Source: Halolamina sediminis
GTDB taxonomy: Archaea; Halobacteriota; Halobacteria; Halobacteriales; Haloferacaceae
Direction of reading: 5' to 3'
NCBI RefSeq assembly: GCF_001282785.1
Contig: NZ_CVUA01000001.1
Location: 1,426,001 to 1,490,000 of the forward strand
DNA: 64,000 bases
Positions 42,900-51,132 of this stretch are shown here, one piece after another. The position numbers and the translations under genes were made by a program. Within the stretch, counting starts at the first letter, position 1; each line of letters begins with the position of its first letter. The notes beneath the pieces are model-generated. The model was not told the DNA's origin, searched no databases, and was given only the letters and a program-made list of their open reading frames with translations.

Positions 42900-44830
42900 T
42901 CGGCGGGTGCCGCACCGCCCGCCGAGACACCGGTGCCGGGGCCGATGTCGATCCCTAGCTCGTCGAGCTTCTCGTCGGGGACGACACCGTCGATCCAGCC
43001 GCGGTGGTCGTAGTACTCTTCCTTCATCGCGTCCAGTTCACAGAGCTCGCCCGAGATCCCGCCGCCGGCGGGCACCGCATCCTCGGCGCCCTCGACGAAG
43101 CGGTCCGGAAGCGAGTCGTCGTCGCCGTCGAAGCCGGCGAGGTTGTTGTAGTAGCGTTCGAGGTTGTACACGCGCTCGCCGGCCTGCATCAGCTCCTCCT
43201 CGCCGACGGAGCGGCCGGTCATCCCGTTGTACTGGTCGATGTACTCCTCGATCCCCTCCGCGAAGGCGTTGAACTTGCAGATGTCGAAGGAGTCCGAGAT
43301 GGCGTGGAGGTCCTGGAACGTCGCGGTGAGCTCGCCTTTCCCCTCCCACTCGGTCGGGTCGACTTTCTCCGGAATACCGAGGATCTCCGCCGCGGGCGTG
43401 TAGCCGCGCAGGTGGCAGGCGCCGCGGTTCGAGGTGGCGTAGCCGATCCCCATCCCCTTCAGGCCGCGGGGGTCGTACGCCGCGATCGACTGCCCCTTCA
43501 CGTCGAGGCGGCAGTCGTGGGCGTCGATCTCGGCGGCGGCGCGCTTCTGCCCCTCCGCGAGCAGCTCCGCGAGCTCGGTGTCGCGGGTCGCGATCTTCTC
43601 GAGCATCTCGACCATCGCGTCCACGTCGCCCCAGTCGAGGGTCTCGTCGAACTCGTCGAGATACCCCTTCTCGGCGGCCTCCATCGCGAACGCGAGCATG
43701 TTGCCGCTGTCGATCGTGTCGATCCCGTAGTCGTTACAGCGGTCCATCAGCAGCGCGACCTTGTCCCGGTCGTCGTTCATCGAGTTCGGGCCGAGCGCCC
43801 ACGCGGACTCGTACTCGTAGGACTCCATCCGGATGTTGAGGTCCTGTCCCTTGTGGTGGACGTCGACCTCGACCTCCTTCTTGCAGGCGACCGGGCAGGA
43901 GTGACACGTCGGGTCGTTGACGAGGATGTTCTCCTCGACGTTCTCCCCGGAGACGTTCTCGGAGTCGATGTTCGGTTCGTCGGGCTCCTCCTCGGCCTCC
44001 ATGCTGGTGGAGGTGAAACGGCCGTTCCGGGTCGGGAGCCCGTCCATCTCCTCGGTGAGGTTCATCAGCACGTTCGTCCCGTACACCGAGAGCCCGCCCT
44101 CGTTGGGCGCGGTCACGTCGGACTCCTGAATCGCCTGCATCGCCGCCTTGTGGCCCGCCATGAACGTCTCGCGGTCGGCGGGCTTGGGCATCTCCGTGCC
44201 CGATTTGACGACGACGGCCTTGACGTTCTTCGACCCCATCACGGCGCCGGTGCCGCCCCGGCCCGAGGCGCGGTCGTCCTCGTTGATGATGCAGGCGTAG
44301 CGCACGCCGTTCTCGCCGCCGGGGCCGATCGCCATCGCAGAGAGGTTCTTCCCGTAGGCGCCGTCGACCTCCGCCTCCAGGGTGTCGATCGTGTGGTGGA
44401 TCCCCTCGCCCCAGAGGTGGCTCGCGTCCCGGAGTTCGACCTCGCCGTCCTCGACGACGGCGTACACCGGCCCGTCGGCCTGCCCCTCGAACAGCAGGCC
44501 GTCGAAGCCGGCCCACTTGAGCCGGGCACCGCTCCACCCGCCGTGGTGGGAGTCGGTCACCGTGTCCGTCAGGGGGGACTTGGTGACGACCGCGATCCGA
44601 CCGCTCATCGGGGTCTGGGTCCCCGTAAGCGGCCCGTTCATGAACGCGAGGAGGTTCTCCTCGCCCAGCGGTTCGACGTCGGGCCCGTTGTCGAACGCGT
44701 ACTTCACGCCGAGGCCGCGCGCGCCGATGTACTTGCGCGCGTCCTCGTCGTCGATGCTCTCGTAGCCGACATCGCCCGCGTTCAGGTCGATGCGGGCGAC
44801 GCGGTCTTGGAAGCCGCCGAGATCAGTCAT
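42893..44830 (-). CDS. aor: Aldehyde ferredoxin oxidoreductase (tungsten/molybdenum enzyme)
   Basis: 645 aa, complete. It oxidises aldehydes to acids with a tungsto- or molybdo-bispterin cofactor and a 4Fe-4S cluster. The Fe-S Cys lie in CHSCPVACKK (two of the set of four) and the later DICKFNAF region; the pterin-binding segments RGLGVKYAF and GGTGAVMGSKNVKAVVV are present. Start ATG 44830 (MTDLGGFQDRVARIDL) has a TATA-like gtatgtaag ~25 bases upstream; longer frames are unsupported. Its neighbours include a MoaD/SAMP-like gene, consistent with cofactor sulfur supply. Confidence 0.94.
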   Translation of the reverse strand: MTDLGGFQDRVARIDLNAGDVGYESIDDEDARKYIGARGLGVKYAFDNGPDVEPLGEENLLAFMNGPLTGTQTPMSGRIAVVTKSPLTDTVTDSHHGGWSGARLKWAGFDGLLFEGQADGPVYAVVEDGEVELRDASHLWGEGIHHTIDTLEAEVDGAYGKNLSAMAIGPGGENGVRYACIINEDDRASGRGGTGAVMGSKNVKAVVVKSGTEMPKPADRETFMAGHKAAMQAIQESDVTAPNEGGLSVYGTNVLMNLTEEMDGLPTRNGRFTSTSMEAEEEPDEPNIDSENVSGENVEENILVNDPTCHSCPVACKKEVEVDVHHKGQDLNIRMESYEYESAWALGPNSMNDDRDKVALLMDRCNDYGIDTIDSGNMLAFAMEAAEKGYLDEFDETLDWGDVDAMVEMLEKIATRDTELAELLAEGQKRAAAEIDAHDCRLDVKGQSIAAYDPRGLKGMGIGYATSNRGACHLRGYTPAAEILGIPEKVDPTEWEGKGELTATFQDLHAISDSFDICKFNAFAEGIEEYIDQYNGMTGRSVGEEELMQAGERVYNLERYYNNLAGFDGDDDSLPDRFVEGAEDAVPAGGGISGELCELDAMKEEYYDHRGWIDGVVPDEKLDELGIDIGPGTGVSAGGAAPADD

Positions 44831-44996
44831 AGGTAATGCTCGTTCCTTACATACGGCCTGTTCGGTGTTAGTCGTTCTCACAACGGCGTAACTGCTACCG
44901 GTTACTTAATCCGGGAGGGAGGCCGCTGCATCCCCTTGCTGTCTCGCGGTTTCTCCTGTCGGGAGCTTTATGACCGTCGGCGTGTCACTCGGGGGT

Positions 44997-45380
44997 ATGG
45001 AGACGGTCTCACTCGGCGCGCCGGAACCGATCCTCGACTCGTTGCCCGGCGACGACGACGCGCGACAGGACATGCGCGAGGCGGTCGCGGGCTGGGAGCG
45101 CCGCATCAACGACGCCATCGAGGCCGCCGAGGACGACGACGAGGCGGTGGGGTACGTGCTCGACGCCGTCGAGCGCCTCGAGAGCCGGATGGAGCGGTTC
45201 GACGAGTTCGTGCCGGAGCTCCGGGCGTGGGGGCAGTCGCCCATCTACGCGATCTCGTGGCGGAACCTCTACGCGGAACTGATCGCCCAGCTGTACGACC
45301 ACGACGACCTCGGCGACGCGCTCGACCGCCGGCGCAATCAGCGCCTCGTCGAGGACGGGATCCGGTTCGGTGGGTCATGA
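44997..45380 (+). CDS. Hypothetical acidic helical protein, 127 aa
   Basis: Starts METVSLGAPEPILDSLPGDD, followed by mostly charged helices (EAVAGWERRINDAIEAAEDD, VGYVLDAVERLESRMERF). The ATG at 44997 is preferred over 44970 because a TATA-like ctttatg sits 28 bases upstream of it and would fall at the start of the longer frame. It overlaps the MoaD-like gene by ATGA, so the two are cotranslated. No family recognised. Confidence 0.7.
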   Translation: METVSLGAPEPILDSLPGDDDARQDMREAVAGWERRINDAIEAAEDDDEAVGYVLDAVERLESRMERFDEFVPELRAWGQSPIYAISWRNLYAELIAQLYDHDDLGDALDRRRNQRLVEDGIRFGGS

Positions 45381-45655
45381 ACGTCGAACTCCGGTTTTTC
45401 GCGACGTTCCGGCAAGCGGTCGGGCAGAAAGTCGTCGAACAGGAGTACCCCACGGGGACCACGATCGGCGAGGTGCTCCACGATCTGGAAGCCGAGTACG
45501 AGGGGCTTTCCGGCCAGCTGATCGAGGACGGCGACCTGCGCCCCCACATCAACGTCCTCAAAAGCGGGCGCGAGGCGCTGCATCTCGACGGGATGGAGAC
45601 CGAGCTGGAGGACGGCGACCGGCTCAGCATCTTCCCGCCGGTCGCGGGCGGGTAG
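45377..45655 (+). CDS. MoaD/ThiS-like ubiquitin-fold protein (SAMP3-like)
   Basis: 92 aa, ending in PPVAGG, the C-terminal Gly-Gly used for thiocarboxylate or isopeptide formation. The sequence (MNVELRFFATFRQAVGQK...LSGQLIEDGDLRPHINVLK) closely resembles the SAMP3 type of small archaeal modifier proteins and MoaD. Two roles are possible: sulfur carrier for molybdopterin, or protein modifier (sampylation) attached by UbaA. Location beside AOR and the downstream MoaD-associated gene favours the cofactor role. Confidence 0.85.
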   Translation: MNVELRFFATFRQAVGQKVVEQEYPTGTTIGEVLHDLEAEYEGLSGQLIEDGDLRPHINVLKSGREALHLDGMETELEDGDRLSIFPPVAGG

Positions 45656-45657
45656 CG

Positions 45658-45924
45658 ATGGAGCGGACCAAGGAGTTCCGCGGCATCTCCGTCCGCCTCG
45701 CACGGAACTACCTGGAGAACCTCGGCGGCACCGCCGTCGACGACACGACCGTCGAGGGCGACGGTTGGCGCGCCGACCTCTCGGCGGAGAAAGTGAGCAT
45801 CGGGCCGTCGCTCCAACTCACGGAGGTCACGATCGCGTTCGAGGCCGACGAGGCGTTCGGCGAGGGACGCTTCGAAGAACTGATCGAAGACTTCTCGCGG
45901 AAGGCGATGCGGGCGGGGGGGTAG
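45658..45924 (+). CDS. MoaD-associated small protein, 88 aa
   Basis: Starts MERTKEFRGISVRLARNYLE two bases after the SAMP-like gene. Predicted alpha-beta fold (ISVRLARNYLENLGG...DGWRADLSAEKVSIG...LQLTEVTIAFEAD). It may match the C-terminal domain that is fused to MoaD in some bacterial MoaD-related proteins, but I am not certain. It probably works with the MoaD-like protein. It is convergent with the next gene with no gap. Confidence 0.65.
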   Translation: MERTKEFRGISVRLARNYLENLGGTAVDDTTVEGDGWRADLSAEKVSIGPSLQLTEVTIAFEADEAFGEGRFEELIEDFSRKAMRAGG

Positions 45925-46275
45925 TTACTCCGAGAGGCTGTCGAGCACCCGCTGAGAGAACTCGACCTCGCTCATCTCCCCCGAGTCGAGCGCCGCGAAC
46001 CAGTCGGCGTCGGCGCGCCACGAGCCGACTCGCTCGTCGTCGAGGTCGGTGACCGTCGCGACAACGTTCCGGACCGGCCAGTCGCGCTGCTCGAACAGCT
46101 CGCGGAAGTCGTTCACCACGTCGCCGACCTGCTGGTGGGGGATCTCGCCGTGCTGATCGGCGGCGGCGGACTGATAAGTGAGTTCGTAGGCGCCGTCCTC
46201 GACGGCGAGAGACTGGAGGTAGCAGCCGTGATTGGTCAGGCGGGATTCGAGGGCGAACGTGCGGTCGTCGTCCAT
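45925..46275 (-). CDS. Hypothetical protein, 116 aa
   Basis: MDDDRTFALESRLTNHGCYL begins an acidic soluble alpha-beta protein ending SQRVLDSLSE. ATG at 46275 is the start; further upstream in-frame sequence is not coding-like. It is exactly convergent with the preceding gene (stop codons adjacent). No family is recognised with certainty. Confidence 0.65.
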   Translation of the reverse strand: MDDDRTFALESRLTNHGCYLQSLAVEDGAYELTYQSAAADQHGEIPHQQVGDVVNDFRELFEQRDWPVRNVVATVTDLDDERVGSWRADADWFAALDSGEMSEVEFSQRVLDSLSE

Positions 46276-46405
46276 CGACGGAGGGTAGGGCGGCCCGGGG
46301 ATAGTCGTTGCCCCGACGGAACCACAGGTTTTGATGGGGGACGAGCGAATAGCTCGTTGACAGGATGGTCCCCGATCGATGCCGACGGCGCGGAGGTGCT
46401 TGGTG

Positions 46406-47860
46406 ATGGAGGAGATACTGATCCACGACGCGACGGTGTTGACCGTCGACGACCGGAACCGACTGTACGAGCGCGGGACGGTCCGCATCGAAGACGGCGA
46501 GATCACGGAGGTCCGGGAGAGCCGGGACGCCGATCGTGACGCGGACGCCGATCACGTCGTCGACGGCGAGGGGAAGCTAGCGATGCCGGGGCTGGTCAAC
46601 GCTCACACGCATCTGGAGCTGACGCCCTTGATCGGCGCGTTCAGCGACCTCGGGCTGGGGGAGATGATGGGGAGCATGACGGCGGTCTACGAGCGGTTCG
46701 CGGAGGGCGACCTCTCCTACCTCGCCGACGCCGGCGCCGAACTCGCGGCGCTGAACTTCCTCCTCGGCGGGGTGACGACCGTCAACTCGATGGACGTGCG
46801 GCCGGCGACGGGGGCGGAAACGTTCGGCGAGGCCGGACTCCGGGGGTTCTTCGGGCAGGCGATCACCGACTTGTTCGTCGACGTCCCGGTCGACGAACAG
46901 TTTGCCCGAGCTCGGGCGTTCGTCGAGGAGTACCACGACAGCTACGACGGCCGCATCCGGGCGACGATCTGTCCCCACGACGACTGGTCCTGTTCGCGGG
47001 AACTCTGGGAGCGGACCGCCGATCTCGCGGCCGATTACCCGGACCTCTCCGTCCACACCCACCTGCTCGAACTCGACGAGAGCAACACGATGGCCCGGGC
47101 GAACGACGCCGCGGACTCGCTGGGGCTGCTCGAGGAGGTCGGGCTCCTGAACGAGCGACTGATCGGCGCTCACTACCGCGTGGCCAACGACGAGGACGTC
47201 CGACGGACCGCCGAGTCGGGCGCGTCAGTCGCCCACTGCCCGTCGGTGTTCTGCTACTGGAACCCGGACCCGGAGATGCAGTGGACGCCGGTGCCCGAAC
47301 TCCGTGAGGCGGGCGTCGACGTCGGGCTGGGCATCGACGACCACTACTGGCACGACTCCTACGACCTGTTCGGCGAAGCGAGACAGGCCCGACTCGCTGC
47401 GAACCTGAAGCGGGAGGCCGGGCAGTACAGCTCGATGGAACTGGTCCGGATGCTGACGATCGAGGGCGCTCGTGCGCTGGGCGTCGGCGACGAGATCGGG
47501 AGTCTCGAATCCGGGAAGCGGGCCGACGTAATCCTGCTCGACGTCGACGCGCCGAAGTTCACCCCGCTGACCAACGTCCCCGCACAGGTCGTCAACAACG
47601 CCTCGGCCGCCGACGTGGAGACGGCCATCGTCGACGGCGAGTTCGTACTCCGCGACGGCGACGTGGTGACGATGGACGCCGAGGCCGTCCAACAGCGGGC
47701 GACCGAGGCCGTCGAGCGATTCGCTGCCGAGTCGGGCTGGGAGATCGGTCTCGGCGGCGCCGACCCACCCGGACCGCGTCGGCTACTCTCGGATCTCCCC
47801 AAGCGGGGTCCAGCCCGGCTGCTCTCCCGGCTCGCGATCCAGTCGCTCCGCGATCGGTGA
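46406..47860 (+). CDS. Amidohydrolase family protein (TRZ/ATZ chlorohydrolase-like deaminase)
   Basis: Metal-dependent hydrolase or deaminase of the amidohydrolase superfamily, 484 aa. Zinc ligands: NAHTHLE (HxH), HTHLLELDE (His), AHYRVAND (His) and the GIDDHY Asp. The family deaminates or dechlorinates nitrogen heterocycles such as S-adenosylhomocysteine, guanine or cyanuric-type rings. ATG at 46406 is chosen (GTG at 46403 also possible). A small inverted repeat (acgagc-gaata-gctcgt, 46341-46357) lies 49 bases upstream. Substrate not determinable. Confidence 0.87.
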   Translation: MEEILIHDATVLTVDDRNRLYERGTVRIEDGEITEVRESRDADRDADADHVVDGEGKLAMPGLVNAHTHLELTPLIGAFSDLGLGEMMGSMTAVYERFAEGDLSYLADAGAELAALNFLLGGVTTVNSMDVRPATGAETFGEAGLRGFFGQAITDLFVDVPVDEQFARARAFVEEYHDSYDGRIRATICPHDDWSCSRELWERTADLAADYPDLSVHTHLLELDESNTMARANDAADSLGLLEEVGLLNERLIGAHYRVANDEDVRRTAESGASVAHCPSVFCYWNPDPEMQWTPVPELREAGVDVGLGIDDHYWHDSYDLFGEARQARLAANLKREAGQYSSMELVRMLTIEGARALGVGDEIGSLESGKRADVILLDVDAPKFTPLTNVPAQVVNNASAADVETAIVDGEFVLRDGDVVTMDAEAVQQRATEAVERFAAESGWEIGLGGADPPGPRRLLSDLPKRGPARLLSRLAIQSLRDR

Positions 47861-47872
47861 GCGTTCTGCGAG

Positions 47873-47882
47873 AAAATTTAAG
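47873..47882 (+). promoter_or_regulatory. TATA-like element before the SufS-SufU gene
   Basis: An AT run (gaaaatttaaga region) in GC-rich DNA, centred about 30 bases before the ATG at 47907, the spacing of leaderless haloarchaeal transcripts. Confidence 0.55.
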
Positions 47883-47906
47883 ACGGTTGGAAGGTATGGT
47901 GGTCTC

Positions 47907-49547
47907 ATGTCCCCACAGGTTGCGCGGATCCGCGAAGAGTTCCCCGTCCTCGAACGCGAGGTGAACGGCGAGCCACTCACCTATCTCGACAACGCCGCAA
48001 CCACCCACACGCCCCGGGAGGTGTACGAGATCTTCGAGGAGTTCTACGCCGGTTACAACGCCAACGTCCACCGCGGCATCCACGAACTCAGCCACGAGGC
48101 GTCGCTCGCGTACGAGGACGCCCACGACCGGGTGGCCGAGTTCGTCGGCGCCAGCGGCGGCCGCGAGGAGATGATCTTCACCCGCAACACGACCGAGAGC
48201 ATCAACCTCGTCGCCCACGGGCTCGCCCTCCCGGAGTTCGGCCCCGGCGACGCGATCGTCACCACCGAGATGGAGCACCACGCCTCGCTGGTGACGTGGC
48301 AGCAGGTCGCCGAGCGGACGGGCGCGGAGATACGCTTCGTCCACGTCACCGACGACGGCCACGTCGACGTGGAGCACGCCAAGTCGCTGATCGACGACGA
48401 CGTGGCGCTGGTGTCGATCCCGCACGTCTCGAACGTGCTCGGGACCATTACCCCGGTCCGGACGTTCGCCGACTTGGCCCACGATGCCGGGGCGGTGTTG
48501 GTCGTCGACGGTGCCCAGTCCGCGCCGACCCGCCCCGTCGACGTGGAGGCGATGGGCGCGGACTTCTTCGCGTTCTCGGGACACAAGATGGCCGGGCCGA
48601 CCGGGATCGGCGGGCTCTACGGCCGCAAGGAGCTGCTCGAAGGGATGGAGCCGTTCCTCTACGGCGGCGAGATGATCCAGCACGTCACGTTCGACCGCTC
48701 GACGTGGAACGGGCTGCCCTGGAAGTTCGAGGCCGGCACGCCGCCGATCGCGGAGGGGATCGCGCTCGCGGCCGCGGTGGAGTACCTCGACGACCTCGGG
48801 ATGGAGTGGGTGCGCGACCACGAGAACCGCCTCGCGCAGTACGCGCTCGAACGCCTCCACGAGCGCGACGACGTGGAGACGTACGGCCCGGGTCCGGGCG
48901 AGGAGCGCACCGGGCTGGTGAGCTTCAACGTCGACGGCGTCCACGGCCACGACCTCTCCTCGGTCCTGAACGAGCGCGGGATCGCGGTCCGCGCGGGCGA
49001 TCACTGCACCCAGCCGCTCCACGACCGCCTCGACGTGCCCGGCTCGGTCCGGGCGTCGTTCTACGTCTACAACACCACCGAGGAGATCGACCGCCTGCTC
49101 GACGCGATCGACGACGCCGAGACGAAAGTCGACGCCCACCTCCGGAACCGCTACGCGGACCGGCTGTACGAGCACCACCGCGACCCCCACAACACCGGCG
49201 GCCTCGCCGAGCCGTCGCTGGTGAAGTCCTCGGAGGAGACCACCTGCGGCGACGACGGTGAGTTCCACGTCGACGTGGCGCCGGACGGGACGATCGAGGG
49301 CGTCGGCTTCGAGAGCGAGAGCTGTGCGGTGAGCCGGGCGGTCGCGAGCCTGATTAGCGAGTACTTGGAGGAGCGGACCGTCGAGGACGCCGCCGAGATG
49401 GAGGGGGAGGTGGCGGCGATGCTCGACGGCCAGTTCCCGGAGCTCCGTCGGGAGTGTGTGGTCGGCCCGGAAGAGGTGATCCGGGAGGCGGCCCGGGAGT
49501 ACCTGTCGGGCGGACAGACCGTCGAGGGGTCGGCGTCGGCGACGTAG
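47907..49547 (+). CDS. sufS: Fusion of cysteine desulfurase (SufS-type) and SufU/IscU-like scaffold
   Basis: 546 aa. Residues ~1-405 are a SufS-type class-II cysteine desulfurase: PLP Lys227 in FSGHKMAGPTG and the catalytic Cys367 in RAGDHCTQP (family form RAGHHC, so the first His is Asp here). Residues ~413-540 are a SufU/IscU-like domain with three conserved Cys: Cys447 in TTCGDD, Cys473 in SESCAVSRAVAS, and Cys517 in RRECVVG. SufU normally accepts sulfur from SufS; here both are in one chain, which would pass persulfide directly. The enzyme would feed Fe-S cluster or thio-tRNA synthesis. Sulfur transfer to the nearby MoaD-like protein is an attractive possibility but unproven. Confidence 0.92.
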   Translation: MSPQVARIREEFPVLEREVNGEPLTYLDNAATTHTPREVYEIFEEFYAGYNANVHRGIHELSHEASLAYEDAHDRVAEFVGASGGREEMIFTRNTTESINLVAHGLALPEFGPGDAIVTTEMEHHASLVTWQQVAERTGAEIRFVHVTDDGHVDVEHAKSLIDDDVALVSIPHVSNVLGTITPVRTFADLAHDAGAVLVVDGAQSAPTRPVDVEAMGADFFAFSGHKMAGPTGIGGLYGRKELLEGMEPFLYGGEMIQHVTFDRSTWNGLPWKFEAGTPPIAEGIALAAAVEYLDDLGMEWVRDHENRLAQYALERLHERDDVETYGPGPGEERTGLVSFNVDGVHGHDLSSVLNERGIAVRAGDHCTQPLHDRLDVPGSVRASFYVYNTTEEIDRLLDAIDDAETKVDAHLRNRYADRLYEHHRDPHNTGGLAEPSLVKSSEETTCGDDGEFHVDVAPDGTIEGVGFESESCAVSRAVASLISEYLEERTVEDAAEMEGEVAAMLDGQFPELRRECVVGPEEVIREAAREYLSGGQTVEGSASAT

Positions 49548-49604
49548 TCGGGGACGCCGTTCGTCGCCGCAGTACCGTGGACGGTCGCCGTTCCGGTTAG
49601 GTCC

Positions 49605-51041
49605 TCATCTCGCCCGGACGCGGAGGCGGACGGGCTCCGCAGGCCGGGTGTTGGCACTCGCCTGCACCGACAGCGACTCCGTCTCCCGTTCGAACGCGAA
49701 CCGCCGGAGCAGCGTCGCGGTCGCGAGCCGGAGCTCCTGCCGAGCGAACCGCATCCCGATACAGTGACGCGGGCCGCCGCCGAACGGGAAGTACGCGTAC
49801 TCGGGACGCTCGCCGACCGCGGGGCCGGCGGTGTCGTCGCCGTGGACGGTTTCGCCGTCGACCTCGCGGAGCCAGCGCTCGGGGCGGTAGCTCTCGGGTT
49901 CGTCCCACCACTGCTCGTCGCGGTGGACAGTCCACGGCGAGAGGGTGAGTACGACGCCTTCGGGAACCCGGTAGCCGCCCAGTTCGACCGGCTCGGTCGG
50001 TTCGCGGAAGAACGAGTGGACCGGCGGGTAGCGCCGCAGTGCCTCGTCGACAGCCGCGGTCAGCGCGGGGCAGTCACGGATCTGGGCCGCCGTCGGGTCG
50101 TCGTCGAACGCGGCTACCTCCTCGTAGATTCGTTCCTGCATCTCGGGCCGGCCGGCGAGACAGTAGAGCGTGTACGTCAGCCCCAACGCGCTCGTCTCGT
50201 GGCCGGCGAACAGGAACGTGACGGCGTTGTCCACCAGCTCCTCGTCGTCGATGGCGCCCATCTCCGCGGCCGCGACGAGCGTCCCGAGCAGGTCGTCGGC
50301 CTCGCCCGGGTTCGACGGCAGATCCCCAGCACGTCGCTCGGCGACGAGGTCGCGGATCGTTGCCCGGAGCGCGTCGAGGCGCCGGTGGTAGCGTCGCCGC
50401 GTCGGCGTCGGCACCCACTCGGGCAGGAACGACCCCAGCCGCGAGGTGTCGAACCGTTCGGTGATGCTCTCGGCGGCCGCACGGACTGTTTCGCGCTCGT
50501 CGTCGATGTCGTCGCCGAGGAGGCTCTCTGCGAGCACCGAGAACGCGTAGCCGGTCGCCGCCGTGTGGGCGTCGACTACGTCGCCGTCGTTCCACGAGTC
50601 CGCGGTCGCCCGTGCGTGCTCGACCATCGAATCGCCGTACGCCTCGATCCGCTCACGGAAGAACGCCGACCGGACCGCGGTTCGCTGCTCGCGCCACTGC
50701 TCGCCCTCCGAGAGGAACAGTCCCTCGCCCAAGAGGCGGCCGAGCTGCTCCTGGGGCATCTGCCCCTTGACGTAGCGGTCGTGATCGTCGACGAGGATTC
50801 GCTCGATCGCCGCCGGGTCGCTGACGACGTAGGACTCGGTGCCGAACACGTCGTACCGAGCGACGCCGCCGTACTCGGCCGACTGGCGCTCGTAGAACGC
50901 CAGCGCGTCGTCGGCCAGCGAGTGGACGTTCCCCAACACGGGGAGGCCATCCGGCCCCGGCGGTTTCCCGGTCGTCAGACCGCCGTCGTCCGGGCTCTCC
51001 GTCTGCCGGTCGCGCTCGCCGTCGGGAACCGTCTCGGTCAT
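49605..51041 (-). CDS. Cytochrome P450
   Basis: 478 aa, cytoplasmic heme monooxygenase. The heme ligand is Cys427 in FPFGGGPRHCIGMRFARQE; the I-helix has FAGHETSA with the conserved Thr, ExxR is EALRRYPPVH, and the PERF-like region is PESYRPERWL. It needs ferredoxin and a reductase not present here. ATG at 51041 follows a Thr/Asp-rich tail; a Pro-rich region (KPPGPDGLPVLGNVHSL) before the fold is typical of CYP102-like or eukaryotic-style N-termini. Divergent from an HTH-10 regulator across a perfect palindrome, which suggests regulation by that protein. Confidence 0.93.
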   Translation of the reverse strand: MTETVPDGERDRQTESPDDGGLTTGKPPGPDGLPVLGNVHSLADDALAFYERQSAEYGGVARYDVFGTESYVVSDPAAIERILVDDHDRYVKGQMPQEQLGRLLGEGLFLSEGEQWREQRTAVRSAFFRERIEAYGDSMVEHARATADSWNDGDVVDAHTAATGYAFSVLAESLLGDDIDDERETVRAAAESITERFDTSRLGSFLPEWVPTPTRRRYHRRLDALRATIRDLVAERRAGDLPSNPGEADDLLGTLVAAAEMGAIDDEELVDNAVTFLFAGHETSALGLTYTLYCLAGRPEMQERIYEEVAAFDDDPTAAQIRDCPALTAAVDEALRRYPPVHSFFREPTEPVELGGYRVPEGVVLTLSPWTVHRDEQWWDEPESYRPERWLREVDGETVHGDDTAGPAVGERPEYAYFPFGGGPRHCIGMRFARQELRLATATLLRRFAFERETESLSVQASANTRPAEPVRLRVRAR

Positions 51042-51077
51042 ACCCGTCTGTTGGGGACCGGGACGACTGACAGTTTG

Positions 51078-51093
51078 CACGGATCTATCCGTG
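51078..51093. promoter_or_regulatory. Palindromic operator candidate CACGGAT-CT-ATCCGTG
   Basis: A 16-bp perfect inverted repeat (7-bp arms, 2-bp spacer) in the divergent intergenic region of the P450 and HTH-10 genes. Its centre is 44.5 bases from the P450 start at 51041 and 47.5 bases from the regulator start at 51133. It sits upstream of the likely TATA positions of both genes, a placement typical of an activator site. Confidence 0.6.
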
Positions 51094-51132
51094 TCTTCAA
51101 AACTGAAGGTGGTGGCGCCTCACGGCAGCCAC

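Noticed and set aside
46406-47860. Thought the zinc-site loop GIDDHYWHD might be degenerate
   Set aside because: HxH, HLxE, AH and the Asp are all in place, so the metal site looks normal for the family.
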